Assembly (NCBI GenBank): GCA_024698345.1 | Contig: JAILRH010000083.1 | Location: forward strand, 27,430 to 91,429 | Direction of reading: 5' to 3' | DNA from: Lachnospiraceae bacterium | GTDB taxonomy: Bacteria; Bacillota; Clostridia; Lachnospirales; Lachnospiraceae | Length of the DNA stretch: 64,000 bases | Shown: in pieces, positions 28,471 to 38,510 of the stretch | Layout of the letters: each line of letters starts with the position of its first letter | Position numbering within the stretch: position 1 is the first letter of the stretch | Position numbers and translations under genes: made by a program | The notes under the pieces: generated by a model | What the model was told of the DNA's origin: nothing | The model's input: the letters and a program-made list of their open reading frames with translations, nothing else | The model's database searches: none

Positions 28471-29159
28471 ACTAATTTCTTAGTATATTTCAACCTGAAG
28501 AATATACCTTTTTTTGATTTCGCATAAAGATGTTCGTTTTGGAGATATACTTCTGTTATCGTTATCTTCTTTCCTAACTCGAACTTGTCTACCACTGCTC
28601 CGCCAATCTTAGAATAGGCTTTTACTCCCTCTTTAGTAGTCTTTACTTTGAAAGGAGTCTGCAGATTGTACTTGAAGCACTTCCAAGCTGCAGCATCTTC
28701 AACAAGTGGTGCAGGACAGTTCTTGCCACACACATCATAATGGCGGACTACATGATCAGCATCAATATTATACTCCTTCATCAGCTGCTTAGTCAGAATG
28801 ATTGCATTATTAATTGTTGGGTTCCTCAAATCGAGAATCTTATCATCCTTCAAGGCGCACATTTCGATTCCGATAGAGTTGTAATTCGTACATTTGCCCC
28901 AATATGGAGCTTTTCCGTTCGAATAGTCTACTCCACAGTGATATGCTACGTCATTGTAAGGGACTGAGTGGCCAACTGAAAAATCATCTACAAAATCGTG
29001 TGCCGATACTCCCACGTTTTCACGAGCAAAATAATCCAACTCATTCTGTGTGGTATCCTTAGTCCCGGCAGAGTAGTGCTCTACCAGGAACTCGATATTT
29101 CTTTTTTTTGAACTCTTCTTGTAGTTCAACTTATTTGATATTTTTTCAAGAATTTTCAT
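28461..29159 (-). CDS. Phage endolysin, N-acetylmuramoyl-L-alanine amidase
   Basis: This 232-residue lysin has an amidase_2 domain with zinc ligands in FLVEHYSAG (His), HVVRHYDVCGKNCP (His and Cys) and the GIEMC motif. After about residue 170 a beta-rich SH3-like tail (KVKTTKEGVKAYSKIGGAVVDKF) should bind the wall. It cuts the bond between muramic acid and L-Ala at lysis. The ATG lies inside the holin 3' end (14-nt overlap) after GGAG. There is no signal peptide, as expected for holin-dependent release. Confidence 0.92.
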   Translation of the reverse strand: MKILEKISNKLNYKKSSKKRNIEFLVEHYSAGTKDTTQNELDYFARENVGVSAHDFVDDFSVGHSVPYNDVAYHCGVDYSNGKAPYWGKCTNYNSIGIEMCALKDDKILDLRNPTINNAIILTKQLMKEYNIDADHVVRHYDVCGKNCPAPLVEDAAAWKCFKYNLQTPFKVKTTKEGVKAYSKIGGAVVDKFELGKKITITEVYLQNEHLYAKSKKGIFFRLKYTKKLVTR

Positions 29160-29583
29160 TAGCTCCACCTTCCTGATCTGCTTTAGTTTGGAGCAAATCA
29201 ATAGCTCTTGCAATTACTGCCGGAACAGGTAACCCCATCAATCCCGCATTCTCAACTATGGAGATTAACTCATTCAGAACAAAGCCGATACAAACACAAT
29301 CCTTTATGTAGTTGGACCCAATCATCAGATCTAATCTATAAGCTATTAAAACAAATGCCAATGTCATTCCTTTTCTGCAAAGGCCTTTCCATCCTGTTCT
29401 ACTTTCAAGTCCGCCTGACTTTGTCTTTTCGCTCTTTCTGAATACACCTGCCACTACAAGACCACTTATGTAGTCAACACTCATAAATATTAATAATGTC
29501 GTCATCCCTGCTGTCCAACCCCCAAACAATGTAGTCACTCCTGCTCCGATAATGCCTGTGACCGTGCAAATTAATTCCTTCAT
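29146..29583 (-). CDS. Phage holin (toxin secretion/phage lysis type)
   Basis: This 145-residue membrane protein has three to four hydrophobic segments and the family core LLIFMSVDYISGLVVAGVFRKS followed by KTKSGGLESRTGWKGLCRKGM. It is the phage_holin_4 family, which permeabilises the membrane to release the endolysin. AAGGAGC precedes the start. It lies directly upstream of and overlaps the amidase. Confidence 0.92.
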   Translation of the reverse strand: MKELICTVTGIIGAGVTTLFGGWTAGMTTLLIFMSVDYISGLVVAGVFRKSEKTKSGGLESRTGWKGLCRKGMTLAFVLIAYRLDLMIGSNYIKDCVCIGFVLNELISIVENAGLMGLPVPAVIARAIDLLQTKADQEGGANENS

Positions 29584-29640
29584 CCTAAGTATTGCTCCTT
29601 TCTACATATAAAATAAAAAAAAAACAGATTAACTGTCTCT

Positions 29641-30852
29641 CTATAACTTCATATTATAATAATTCGCTATTTTATTAGCATTGTAATTTCCTATCTTCTT
29701 AGCACCGCTTTCTAATGGATGAAGACCATCTTTTAAATCTCTACCTTCTTGCATTGATACTTCATATACACCAGTTATCCCACATTCAAATGTGTCTATG
29801 AATTGTATACTAATTCTGTCAGCAGCATCATGTAATAATTTTCTTACTTTTTTAATATTATCAAGTGTGCGAACAGTCTCAGCTGCTTGAATCGGTGAAC
29901 AAACAAAAAATATTGCATTAGGATATGCGGCTGCCAAAGTTTCAATAGCATATCTCATAATACCTGCAAATGTCTTCCTATCTGCATCAGTTAATGGTAT
30001 CAACAGGTTGTTGTTATCATAAAACTGAGCGTTAACATTCTCGCTATCAATGTTTCCATATGGAATATCATTTGTTCCGGCCGCAAATATAATTATGTCA
30101 AAGTCTTGAACATCAGGATCATCATTAGCTTTAGCATTTAATACTTTCTGAATCTGATTTCCTATACAATTATTAGTAGGATTAGATTCTTGCGGATTAC
30201 CATCATAAACAGTTCCTTCTTTATCTCTCCATGTAGCACCATTTACTGCTGAAATGTAATAATTATAAGGTTGTAAAATACCATTACACCAATTTGGCCA
30301 TCCTCTGTTTCCACCAGTCACACCAAGGTATGTAATACTGTCTCCCAAATAAAGTATTTTCTTGTTCATATAATTAGTATATGGTTTACAGTCAAAATGT
30401 GTTGGTGGGACATAATAATCAAATATTTCATTTCCAAAAGAAAGTACAATATCCGATAACGGCAACGTATTAAGTATTGAAAATCTATAGTAAGATGCTC
30501 CATTTGGGACTGTGACTTCATAATTTTTGACGGAACCCGGCTTCATATTGATAATAAAATTACCGTTTGAATTATAAAATGCAAGTGTAAACCTCGAATT
30601 TAAATTTGGAGCCTGTGATGTGTTAATCAGCGAACATATCATTGTTGTAGCTCCATTAACAGGTCTCATATCTTCTGTAGCTGACCATGAAGTTAAATCT
30701 ATTACATTTCCGGTAGAGTTACTAATACCTTTCCCAACTGTTACATTACATGCAAGATTTGCTTTTTTAAAATGTGTATTATTCGCCAAACTCTCATAAT
30801 CGTACTTTGCAACTCCGTTCTGTGTCCTTATCCCTTTAATTACTTCTGACAT
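29641..30852 (-). CDS. Tail-associated SGNH/GDSL hydrolase
   Basis: This 403-residue protein has a beta-rich N-terminal half (about 1-150) and a C-terminal SGNH hydrolase. The catalytic Ser172 is in GDSITY, GTND lies at 259-262, and the Asp375/His378 pair is in DGLHP, so the active site is complete. Such enzymes deacetylate or de-esterify surface glycans. Between the tail fibre genes and the holin it is probably a virion enzyme that trims host capsule or wall polysaccharide during adsorption, though the N-terminal domain is not one I recognise. Confidence 0.85.
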   Translation of the reverse strand: MSEVIKGIRTQNGVAKYDYESLANNTHFKKANLACNVTVGKGISNSTGNVIDLTSWSATEDMRPVNGATTMICSLINTSQAPNLNSRFTLAFYNSNGNFIINMKPGSVKNYEVTVPNGASYYRFSILNTLPLSDIVLSFGNEIFDYYVPPTHFDCKPYTNYMNKKILYLGDSITYLGVTGGNRGWPNWCNGILQPYNYYISAVNGATWRDKEGTVYDGNPQESNPTNNCIGNQIQKVLNAKANDDPDVQDFDIIIFAAGTNDIPYGNIDSENVNAQFYDNNNLLIPLTDADRKTFAGIMRYAIETLAAAYPNAIFFVCSPIQAAETVRTLDNIKKVRKLLHDAADRISIQFIDTFECGITGVYEVSMQEGRDLKDGLHPLESGAKKIGNYNANKIANYYNMKL

Positions 30853-30876
30853 ATTTCTCCTTTCTGGGAAATCAAA

Positions 30877-30909
30877 AAGCAGGGAATCACATCATCATAA
30901 TCCCTGCTT
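30877..30909 (-). terminator. Terminator before the SGNH hydrolase gene
   Basis: On the minus strand AAGCAGGGA and TCCCTGCTT (9 bp, perfect) surround a 15-nt loop and are followed by TTTGATTT. It lies after the 67-residue gene. Confidence 0.75.
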
Positions 30910-30928
30910 AATCACTATTTCTTTTCAA

Positions 30929-31132
30929 TTAATGTTCATATCCATCAGACCTGATGAATCCACCTTCGGCATCAAGTAGAACTGCTGCATGCTTTTTCAC
31001 ATTACTTATCGCTGCCGCTGCTAATACAGTATAATACTTGCTTTCTGCCTGATTGATGTCGTTATAGCTTGTGACTATGTTGGAAGTTTGTCCTTCCTCG
31101 TTTGTTTGTAATTCAATAACAAGATAATTCAT
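30929..31132 (-). CDS. Small phage tail-region protein, 67 residues
   Basis: The start MNYLVIELQTNEEGQTSN, the ESKYYTVLAAAAIS core and the ending DGYEH match a small protein commonly found beside tail fibre genes in clostridial prophages, from memory. AAAGGAGG precedes the ATG. Function unknown; it follows the baseplate protein by 13 nt and ends at a terminator. Confidence 0.72.
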   Translation of the reverse strand: MNYLVIELQTNEEGQTSNIVTSYNDINQAESKYYTVLAAAAISNVKKHAAVLLDAEGGFIRSDGYEH

Positions 31133-31145
31133 TGTTTCTCCTCCT

Positions 31146-32795
31146 TTATCCGATTCTTTCTACTTTGACAAATCCTTTATTTGAGTTTACCGGGTATAAT
31201 TCTAATCTATACATCTTTCCTTGCACAGGAGTAAATACATTGTTAGCACAGTCATCACCATAATAATTAGCCCATTTTGATGCGTATGTTCCTGCAAACA
31301 CAATCGTACAGTTCGCACCTGCCGTAAAATAAACGAAGCAACGTGTATATGATAAACCAGAGCCTGGATTAAAACTTCCTGTATTAATAGTTATCTTCGT
31401 TACCCCTGCACTGGTAAAGAAGTTTTGCTCGATTCTTCCAGCGTAGGGGGTTATGGCTGGTTGTGACGAACTTACGTTGAATCTTTTTGGTGCTTCCATA
31501 TATGTTGGAGCTGTTGTTGAAGAAACTCCGTATAACATCTTTACAGAAACCGACAATTGTGTTCTTCCTTGACTGAAATATTTATACACATAATATACAA
31601 AGTATAAATTATAGTAGCCATCAATAATCAAGTCTCCCTTTTTTATTCCTTTTAAGTCGATGTTTTCGTCTTCATATATCGCAAAACTAGGTGAAGACAT
31701 TGAAGAATTTAATATGAAGATGTGTGGGTATCCTTGAATAAACTCTTCACCTACCCTATAATAATTCTTATACTCGGGAGTTGGTTCGTTATAACTTGTT
31801 GAGCCATGCAGTTCGTACTCTTTGATTGTTGAGTCATCTTTCTTGTAAGTAATGGACATATGATCTGCGTTTGCTGGAATTGCCGAAGTGGCAAGCTGAT
31901 AATATGGTGTATTCGTACCACTACTGGTAAATATTCTTTTTTCAATAAACTGATTGTCCTCTGTATAATATGCAACCATTCCATTTAATAGGGCATTCGG
32001 TAATGATTTCCTATAAAAGTAGTAACTTGATAAACTATGGTCAATCTTTATATCTGTGTAAGTATTATAAATAGGTGCATATGCTAAGTTACCTTCATCA
32101 TCAACATATTTATCAACTTCCAAATTATTAGGGTTAAGCAGGTTTTCTTTGCCTACTTCTAACATCCCATAATCCTTAAGCAACTTATCTGCTAGAGGTA
32201 ACGTCCCCACATCCTCTGTTAATGGATACCCAGCTATTGTTCGTGTATCAGGAGTCAATCCCTCTCTTACTTCATTCACATCTTCTGGAGTAAAGTAGTC
32301 AACGTATTTTTCAGGAGTTTTTCCAGGATTTCCTTGTGGCCCCATTTCCCCATCTTTTCCGTTAAACCTTCCAGCATCAGCATCATCCCTTACTGATTGT
32401 GCGACAGCTTCTGTTTGTTCCATTATTTGTTCCATCTGTTCTCGGAATGTCTGTTCGTCTTCAGGAGCAATGTAATCATCCGGCTTGATTCTGTTTCTTA
32501 TTGGAATGTGGATTATCTTAATTGTCTCACTGGAATCCTCGCCAACCATATAAACATAAGCCACTATTCTTTTTCCTGTTTCCAATAAAGAATCCGGAAT
32601 TGTCACAGACTGATCAATTATTATCTTATTAAGAGTTGCCTGATCCCCCTCATTTGTAAAATGCACTTCCACTCCATTATCAATGTCTTCAAACTGAATA
32701 ACCTGTCCTGTGTCATACTGAGTAAGTTCAGGAGTGGTCACTATTGCTTTTCCATTAAAACGGACTGTAAGGACATTTTCGTTTCTTGTCACCAT
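31146..32795 (-). CDS. Baseplate/receptor-binding protein with BppU-like N-terminus
   Basis: This 549-residue protein has an N-terminal beta domain of about 110 residues (ENVLTVRFNGKAIVTTPELTQYDTG) like the BppU baseplate upper protein. A short helical stretch, a collagen-like GKDGEMGPQGNPGKTP near residue 150 and a long beta-rich C-terminal region follow. The order of attachment domain, collagen-like stalk and variable tip is typical of siphovirus receptor-binding proteins. The large C-terminus probably sets host range. Confidence 0.75.
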   Translation of the reverse strand: MVTRNENVLTVRFNGKAIVTTPELTQYDTGQVIQFEDIDNGVEVHFTNEGDQATLNKIIIDQSVTIPDSLLETGKRIVAYVYMVGEDSSETIKIIHIPIRNRIKPDDYIAPEDEQTFREQMEQIMEQTEAVAQSVRDDADAGRFNGKDGEMGPQGNPGKTPEKYVDYFTPEDVNEVREGLTPDTRTIAGYPLTEDVGTLPLADKLLKDYGMLEVGKENLLNPNNLEVDKYVDDEGNLAYAPIYNTYTDIKIDHSLSSYYFYRKSLPNALLNGMVAYYTEDNQFIEKRIFTSSGTNTPYYQLATSAIPANADHMSITYKKDDSTIKEYELHGSTSYNEPTPEYKNYYRVGEEFIQGYPHIFILNSSMSSPSFAIYEDENIDLKGIKKGDLIIDGYYNLYFVYYVYKYFSQGRTQLSVSVKMLYGVSSTTAPTYMEAPKRFNVSSSQPAITPYAGRIEQNFFTSAGVTKITINTGSFNPGSGLSYTRCFVYFTAGANCTIVFAGTYASKWANYYGDDCANNVFTPVQGKMYRLELYPVNSNKGFVKVERIG

Positions 32796-32812
32796 TTTTT
32801 ATTTCCTCCCCT

Positions 32813-34822
32813 CTATTCGTATCTCGATTCTATTTCGTCTGTCAGCATATTAATGCCGCTTAATACTCTCTTAAGTATTGGAGTCTTTTTGTTTTTTATC
32901 TCAACTCCATTTTCATGATACTCTTCGACATCGTAAGTAATCCAATCTCCTACCTCAACAAACGGAAGTCCTAAAGCAACGATATTTGTCGGATCATACA
33001 CATATGAAGCACTTCCCAATTGAGAGTTAACATATGCAAGAAAATCGCTAGGTGATTCATCATAATCCTTAATTGCTCCCGGAACGATTGAAAGAACATT
33101 ATCTGCGTTAGTTCCAACTATAACATCTCCATTATCATCAACGTATTTACGTTCGTTGCACCTATAAACGTTATCGGAGTATTCCAACGAATCATACTCA
33201 TATAATCTCGAATAATTTATTCTTCCACTTGGGTGATACAATTCGCTCATTCGCTCCCAATATTCAGAATCATCATTAGGTGGACTAGTGTAAACAGCAT
33301 CAAATAAACATTTGTAATATACCGTTCCTTCATCTGTCCTAACACATACCACTTGATTTTCCACATAGGTTGTTCCCGGAACAAATTCGCCATTATAATA
33401 TGTATCCTCTTCCGGAACAGCCAATGACTTAAAAATGATATGTGCGTTAATCGGATTGATAACCGCACATACTTCGTTAATATTACAGATTGTCTTTAGT
33501 AATTCAACAGCTCCATAATAATCAGAATTAGGGACCATCGTTGATACATACCCATTAAAATGCAATTGATTACTTGAATCGAATATAATACCTAAAGTAG
33601 TGCTCAAAGAACTAACAAAAGTATTTAACACTGTTCTTGTAACACTTGAAGTTTCCCACCCCACAGATCCTGATGATGGTTGAGCATTAGGATTATACTG
33701 GGCTGATCCATCATAAGATTTTCGTTTATAATATTCATATCCAGGATTCGGGGAAAATTCATTGTTAAATCGCACTATTTCTCCGACATTGTAGTACTTC
33801 CCTCTAACCCAGTCTCCAACGTAAGATTTATTACTAACAGGAATAAGTGAAGTTCCATCTATTTTTGCTGCCTTATATAACGCATCATACGCAATTATAT
33901 CTTTTAATCTCCTATCCTTTTGTCGATTTGCTGATACTATTTTCCCCCTAAACAATACAATATCATCCGTAAGACTTGTATCAATATATCCAAAATTGTG
34001 TTCCCTATAGTTATTTACTGAATCAAATCTATCAGTAAGACATATCCTACTATGCAAAGCATTACTTTCATCTTCCAATTGTGAAGAGATTCTTATCTGA
34101 TATGACTCAACGTCATCCTCTATATTTTCCACTACATAATTATCTTCAAAAGATGCTTCAACATTATTTGTCCTAATTATTGTTGGGAATTCCAAAATAT
34201 CATCATTAACTAATGGGGCATTATAATACTCAATCACATCATTTGAAAAGCTGCTTTGATTTTCATGAACCACTAATACTTCATCTTCTATCTGAGGAGG
34301 AACTATAGTTTCCAACAGTTGAATTGTCATTTCATCAAAATCGTTATTTTCAAAATATATACGAGTCCCATTTCCACTGTTATTAATAGAATCGCTTGTA
34401 AAAACTACTGTACTTCCTGAAGTAGTCCTAATCCAAGAACTAATACTCAAATCACTTCCCCATGGGATTAAAAAACTATAGTAATTTCTAGATTGTATAA
34501 CTACATCATTCTCTTTATATGCTCTCCCATTTACATAAAATCCCTTATAATGAGGATCCTTAACAGAAATATTCACCACAATATCTTTATCTGACAAATC
34601 CTCTTCAACATCAAGGACTGTCAGTTCAAACTGTGCAGCATTACAGCCTCCAAATGAAAGAGTATTATCCTCGCATATACTCTGCGTCAACTTCATTGAT
34701 TCGCCATATATATTCTCATTAGTGATGTCCGGAATGTTATCATTAGGAAAAGAGACTGTCAGGTACTTCGGAACATTGTACTCTGAATATACCTTTTTAG
34801 TGAAATCCGATACGTTAATCAC
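32813..34822 (-). CDS. Tail tip/baseplate protein, 669 residues
   Basis: A large beta-rich protein translated from a GTG start. It lies between the tape measure/DUF6711 genes and the BppU-like gene, where siphophages encode the tail-tip or Tal-like protein. It contains several short YxxGExVRFNN-like segments (RGKYYNVGEIVRFNN, NGEFVPGTTYVENQVVCV) that look like small carbohydrate-binding beta modules. The first 60 residues (VPKYLTVSFPNDNIPDITNENIYGESM) match a start seen in clostridial phage tail proteins. No peptidase motif found. Confidence 0.72.
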   Translation of the reverse strand: MINVSDFTKKVYSEYNVPKYLTVSFPNDNIPDITNENIYGESMKLTQSICEDNTLSFGGCNAAQFELTVLDVEEDLSDKDIVVNISVKDPHYKGFYVNGRAYKENDVVIQSRNYYSFLIPWGSDLSISSWIRTTSGSTVVFTSDSINNSGNGTRIYFENNDFDEMTIQLLETIVPPQIEDEVLVVHENQSSFSNDVIEYYNAPLVNDDILEFPTIIRTNNVEASFEDNYVVENIEDDVESYQIRISSQLEDESNALHSRICLTDRFDSVNNYREHNFGYIDTSLTDDIVLFRGKIVSANRQKDRRLKDIIAYDALYKAAKIDGTSLIPVSNKSYVGDWVRGKYYNVGEIVRFNNEFSPNPGYEYYKRKSYDGSAQYNPNAQPSSGSVGWETSSVTRTVLNTFVSSLSTTLGIIFDSSNQLHFNGYVSTMVPNSDYYGAVELLKTICNINEVCAVINPINAHIIFKSLAVPEEDTYYNGEFVPGTTYVENQVVCVRTDEGTVYYKCLFDAVYTSPPNDDSEYWERMSELYHPSGRINYSRLYEYDSLEYSDNVYRCNERKYVDDNGDVIVGTNADNVLSIVPGAIKDYDESPSDFLAYVNSQLGSASYVYDPTNIVALGLPFVEVGDWITYDVEEYHENGVEIKNKKTPILKRVLSGINMLTDEIESRYE

Positions 34823-34840
34823 TTCTTTCCATCTCCCTTC

Positions 34841-35248
34841 CTAATACTGTATAAATGCTATTCTGATACCGTTATAGGTTATGTCGTTTCCTTTAATTGA
34901 CTTAATCGTGTAATCTATATCCGGAACGTATACCGTTGCTTTCTTGTAACAAAGATTCTCATTATTCCAGTATTCAATAACCATCTTTCGCTGAATCGTA
35001 TCGATAAAATTAGAGCTAAGGAGTGCTTGTATCTCACTTAGCTCTGCTAATGATAACGGACATGTTTCAAACTCTATCTTTGTCTTGTAATTCTTACTTG
35101 TCTGTCTGTGAAGCAGGTTATTCGCATCACGATATGCTTTTAACTCAGTTCTCTGATTATCTGTCGATTTGTACGTTTCAGCTTTTATATACTTAAGAGG
35201 AAATTCAGTATTTCCACATTTAAGTAGCCATCCGCTAAAATTTGCCAT
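34841..35248 (-). CDS. DUF6711-type phage tail protein, 135 residues
   Basis: The start GWLLKCGNTEFPLKYIKAETYK and the ending YNGIRIAFIQY match a small tail protein found after tape measure genes in Firmicutes phages. It may play the distal tail role linking the tube to the baseplate, by position. AGGAGG precedes the ATG. Confidence 0.78.
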   Translation of the reverse strand: MANFSGWLLKCGNTEFPLKYIKAETYKSTDNQRTELKAYRDANNLLHRQTSKNYKTKIEFETCPLSLAELSEIQALLSSNFIDTIQRKMVIEYWNNENLCYKKATVYVPDIDYTIKSIKGNDITYNGIRIAFIQY

Positions 35249-35261
35249 ACTTTATTCCCTC

Positions 35262-38153
35262 CTATCTGCAAAATGCTGGGTCAGGTTTTCCTGTTCTGTT
35301 TTTCTGCTTCTGAGCTTCTGTTCGAACTACTTTGTATAATCCTCTGGCATCACCTTCAAGATATACGTTAACGGCTACTTCTCCTGCTCCACCAACTCCT
35401 TCTTCAGCAAGTGCTGTCTTGAATGCCTGAATCATAGTATCAAGTGGTGTCTCAATGTTAGTCCCATGTTGCTGATCACCGAGCATAGCAAGGAATGGTG
35501 CTTTTGGTGGAATGACAGCTCCTTTGGCGAGATGTGGAATTCTAGGCACTGGAAGTGGATTCTCGCCCCATAGTCCTGAGAACGGTTTAACATTTAACAC
35601 TTCTACACCTCTTATAGTATTAAGCATGTCATTGATTTTGCTAAATGGCTTTTCAACGATAACGTTAATTCCATCAACAAGCTTATTAACTATTCCTTTG
35701 AAAGTATTCGCTATTCCATCCTTGATTCCGTCAAATATCTTTCCACCTGCAGAGAATACATTCTTAACTCTTGTCCATGCATCTGTAAATTTCTGTTCAA
35801 ACCAAGTAGCAACATTTCCAAATACTCCTTTTATGCCTTCCCAGACATCAATAAATACTTTTTTAAGAGTTGTTACAACAGCTTTTATTCTTTTTACTGC
35901 AGAAGTAAATTTATCAGCAATTCCAGGAATAAATAAGTCCAAAGTATTAAGAATGCCGTTTATTATTCCTACAAATATCTTTTTAATGCCATCCCATGCT
36001 TTCTTCCAATCACCTGTAATAGCACCACTTATGGTATCGATTACTCCCTCAACAACTGTTACTATTGAATCAATAGCTTTAACTATTCTATTGATTACTT
36101 TCGAAAATTCCTTCCAAAGCAATACAAGAACTATTGATATTTTTTCAATCGCTTCTTTTACAATCCAATCAATCACCGGCTGAAGGAATACCAAAAGCTG
36201 ACTTACGCACTCCACAATCTTTGCAATCACATCAATGACATGCGATGCAAGAGGTTGAATAGTTTCATTTAAAAGTTTACCTATTTCTGTTGCTAAATAA
36301 TCAAGAACCGGTGCCAAATACCGGTTATATGCATCAAGCATTGTTGAAAAAGTATCAGTCAACACCTGCTTCATGTTATTGAATGCAGGCTCAATATGTT
36401 CACTATAACTTTTATTAATTGAAGCAAATGTATTTTCAACAAATTTCTTTATTTCTGAAATCACTTTGCTTACAGGCTTCAATGTATTTTCTAAAGATTT
36501 CTTTATCTTATCTGAATTGTTTATGATTGGCGATGTAATAAGGTCCCACAAATCAGTCCCAAATCTTGTAGCAAGTTCGTTGACTTCCAAGAATGCCGTA
36601 GAAAAAATATCTATCAGATCAGCGACTATCTGCTGAGCTGATTCCCCTTCAAACACAGTGAAAATATCAGCTACTGCAACCGCAAAGTTGCCTGAAATAT
36701 CCCTTGACCGTTTTGAAAGGTCAAACAAATTAACAATTTTGTCTTTAATATATTCACTATTCTCTCCAAGATACTTATCAATTCCACCAAGCAACATCGT
36801 TCCAATACTTGTTGCTACACTGGCAACCGAGCCACTAACTCTTCCCCAATTATATATAACATTATCTGCCCAAGACGAAGCACTGTTTAAAACTCCCTTG
36901 TCTGTGAATATTCCGATTGCTTTATTCTTAATTCCATCAAGATATCCACCTATCTTTGTTAGTCCGTCAGACTTGAAGCCTTCCGAAAAGCCCTGTTTGA
37001 AAATACCAAATAGCTGTTTAGCTTTTCCGGTTATTTTATCCAAAGTCTTTTCAAATTTCTTAAATGACTTATCTCCGGCTTCTGCTGTACTTCCAAAGTC
37101 AACAGATGGTATTTCAGTACTTCCACTTCCGGATGAACTATCTGACGAATCATTCTGCTCCATAACTTTTAGTTCATCAAATACAGCTAACGAACTCTTT
37201 GCCTTTTTGGCAGCCTTCTTTGCAGCATCTCCAATCCCTTCTACATTATCAGAAGCAGCTCCTGCGCTATCTGCTATGGCATCAACGCTTTTCTTTGTCT
37301 TATCTGTTCCATCTGTTTTTTTCTTTGAGAACATCTCTGTAAAAGCTTTGAATGACTCTGCCAGTACAGCTAACCGCCCTATAAGTGTATTTACAACCTT
37401 GATAATCGGTGTAAACAGATTAATAAGACCTTGTCCTATATTTGCCTTCAAGCTATCTATCTGAAGATTAAGGATACGCATCTGATTTGCCCATCCGTCA
37501 GATGTTCTAGCAAAGTCTCCGGACGCATCTGCAAGTTGCTTTTGAACAAATGAATATCTAAGAGCAACCTTTTCCTGCTCGGTCATCTTGGAGGTTGTTT
37601 TTCCGAATCCGTTAGCAAGCGCGTACTGATCCAGAGCAGTTTGAGTCATTACAACACCCAAATCTTTGAGCGATTCTGTCTCTCCGCTAAATACAGCTTT
37701 TAATTTTGTATATGCTGCATCCTGGTCAATGTTGTAGAATGATGCCACATCTCCGGCTAATCCTGTAAGCGTTGTACTCATATCAGCCGCTGCCTTTTCA
37801 GAGAATCCAAAAGCTTTTGCCATACTTCCCAAAGTACCTGCATATCTCTTGGCCATTGTTTCTGACAAGCCAAATTTTGTAGCCGCGTTGCTTGCGAATT
37901 GGTCAATAGTCTTGTTCATCTTTGGAAATGCCACATCAACTACGTTCTGCACTTCTGCCAAATCACTACCAAGCTCTACACACTGACTTCCTAGCTTTGC
38001 AAGAGCTTTTACAGCAAATGCTCCGGCTATTATCTTTCCCGCTTTCTTTGCAAGATTTGTAACTCCCTTAAGCTGTGAATCAAATTTCTTCTGATTCAAG
38101 ACCAAATCAAGACTTACCTGTCCTACGCTTGTTCCACCACTATTTCCTGGCAT
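35262..38153 (-). CDS. Tail tape measure protein
   Basis: This 963-residue protein sets tail length. It is largely helical, with the tape-measure N-terminus (VSLDLVLNQKKFDSQLKGV), an FGLSETMAKRYAGTLGSMAKAFG segment, repeated amphipathic helices, and late hydrophobic segments (VIDVIAKIVECVSQLLVFLQPVI). A conserved ending (AKGAVIPPKAPFLAMLGDQ) is present. AGGAGG lies six bases before the ATG at 38153. Confidence 0.95.
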   Translation of the reverse strand: MPGNSGGTSVGQVSLDLVLNQKKFDSQLKGVTNLAKKAGKIIAGAFAVKALAKLGSQCVELGSDLAEVQNVVDVAFPKMNKTIDQFASNAATKFGLSETMAKRYAGTLGSMAKAFGFSEKAAADMSTTLTGLAGDVASFYNIDQDAAYTKLKAVFSGETESLKDLGVVMTQTALDQYALANGFGKTTSKMTEQEKVALRYSFVQKQLADASGDFARTSDGWANQMRILNLQIDSLKANIGQGLINLFTPIIKVVNTLIGRLAVLAESFKAFTEMFSKKKTDGTDKTKKSVDAIADSAGAASDNVEGIGDAAKKAAKKAKSSLAVFDELKVMEQNDSSDSSSGSGSTEIPSVDFGSTAEAGDKSFKKFEKTLDKITGKAKQLFGIFKQGFSEGFKSDGLTKIGGYLDGIKNKAIGIFTDKGVLNSASSWADNVIYNWGRVSGSVASVATSIGTMLLGGIDKYLGENSEYIKDKIVNLFDLSKRSRDISGNFAVAVADIFTVFEGESAQQIVADLIDIFSTAFLEVNELATRFGTDLWDLITSPIINNSDKIKKSLENTLKPVSKVISEIKKFVENTFASINKSYSEHIEPAFNNMKQVLTDTFSTMLDAYNRYLAPVLDYLATEIGKLLNETIQPLASHVIDVIAKIVECVSQLLVFLQPVIDWIVKEAIEKISIVLVLLWKEFSKVINRIVKAIDSIVTVVEGVIDTISGAITGDWKKAWDGIKKIFVGIINGILNTLDLFIPGIADKFTSAVKRIKAVVTTLKKVFIDVWEGIKGVFGNVATWFEQKFTDAWTRVKNVFSAGGKIFDGIKDGIANTFKGIVNKLVDGINVIVEKPFSKINDMLNTIRGVEVLNVKPFSGLWGENPLPVPRIPHLAKGAVIPPKAPFLAMLGDQQHGTNIETPLDTMIQAFKTALAEEGVGGAGEVAVNVYLEGDARGLYKVVRTEAQKQKNRTGKPDPAFCR

Positions 38154-38169
38154 ATACAACCTCCTTTCC

Positions 38170-38472
38170 CTAATTCATCTGAATACCTGCCATTGCTAAA
38201 AAGATGTTTTTAAAGTTATCAAGCACTTCATTCATGTCTGCAGTGCTTAATTTTGGAGAATGTTTGCTTCTCCACTCGTTTCTTATTCTGTGCTGGTCAG
38301 CTGTAAAGCTCTTTAAGGTGTCTGTATCTTCTTCAGCTCTTATTGTGACTATTCTGCCAAGAACTGTATCAGGAGATAATCCTATAAGAAGAGTCCTAAA
38401 CTCTGACCACCTCATATTCTTAATGTCTGAAATCCTTAGTCCATACTGTGTGGTAAAAGATGCAACTATCAA
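38170..38472 (-). CDS. Gp15-like tail assembly protein, probably made by frameshift
   Basis: The frame contains IVASFTTQYGLRISDIKNMRWSEFRTLLIGL, like the Gp15 family of siphophages. The only in-frame start here is TTG with no ribosome site, and the frame stays open 39 nt further upstream to the stop of the preceding gene (GGG-TAA within G-GGG-TAA-AC). A -1 slip on GGGG would join the two genes, giving the tail chaperone long form. A short TTG-started product is the alternative. Confidence 0.7.
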   Translation of the reverse strand: MIVASFTTQYGLRISDIKNMRWSEFRTLLIGLSPDTVLGRIVTIRAEEDTDTLKSFTADQHRIRNEWRSKHSPKLSTADMNEVLDNFKNIFLAMAGIQMN

Positions 38473-38510
38473 GTCGAAATCTTCTATCAGGTCATAGTAT
38501 GGATCTGAGT

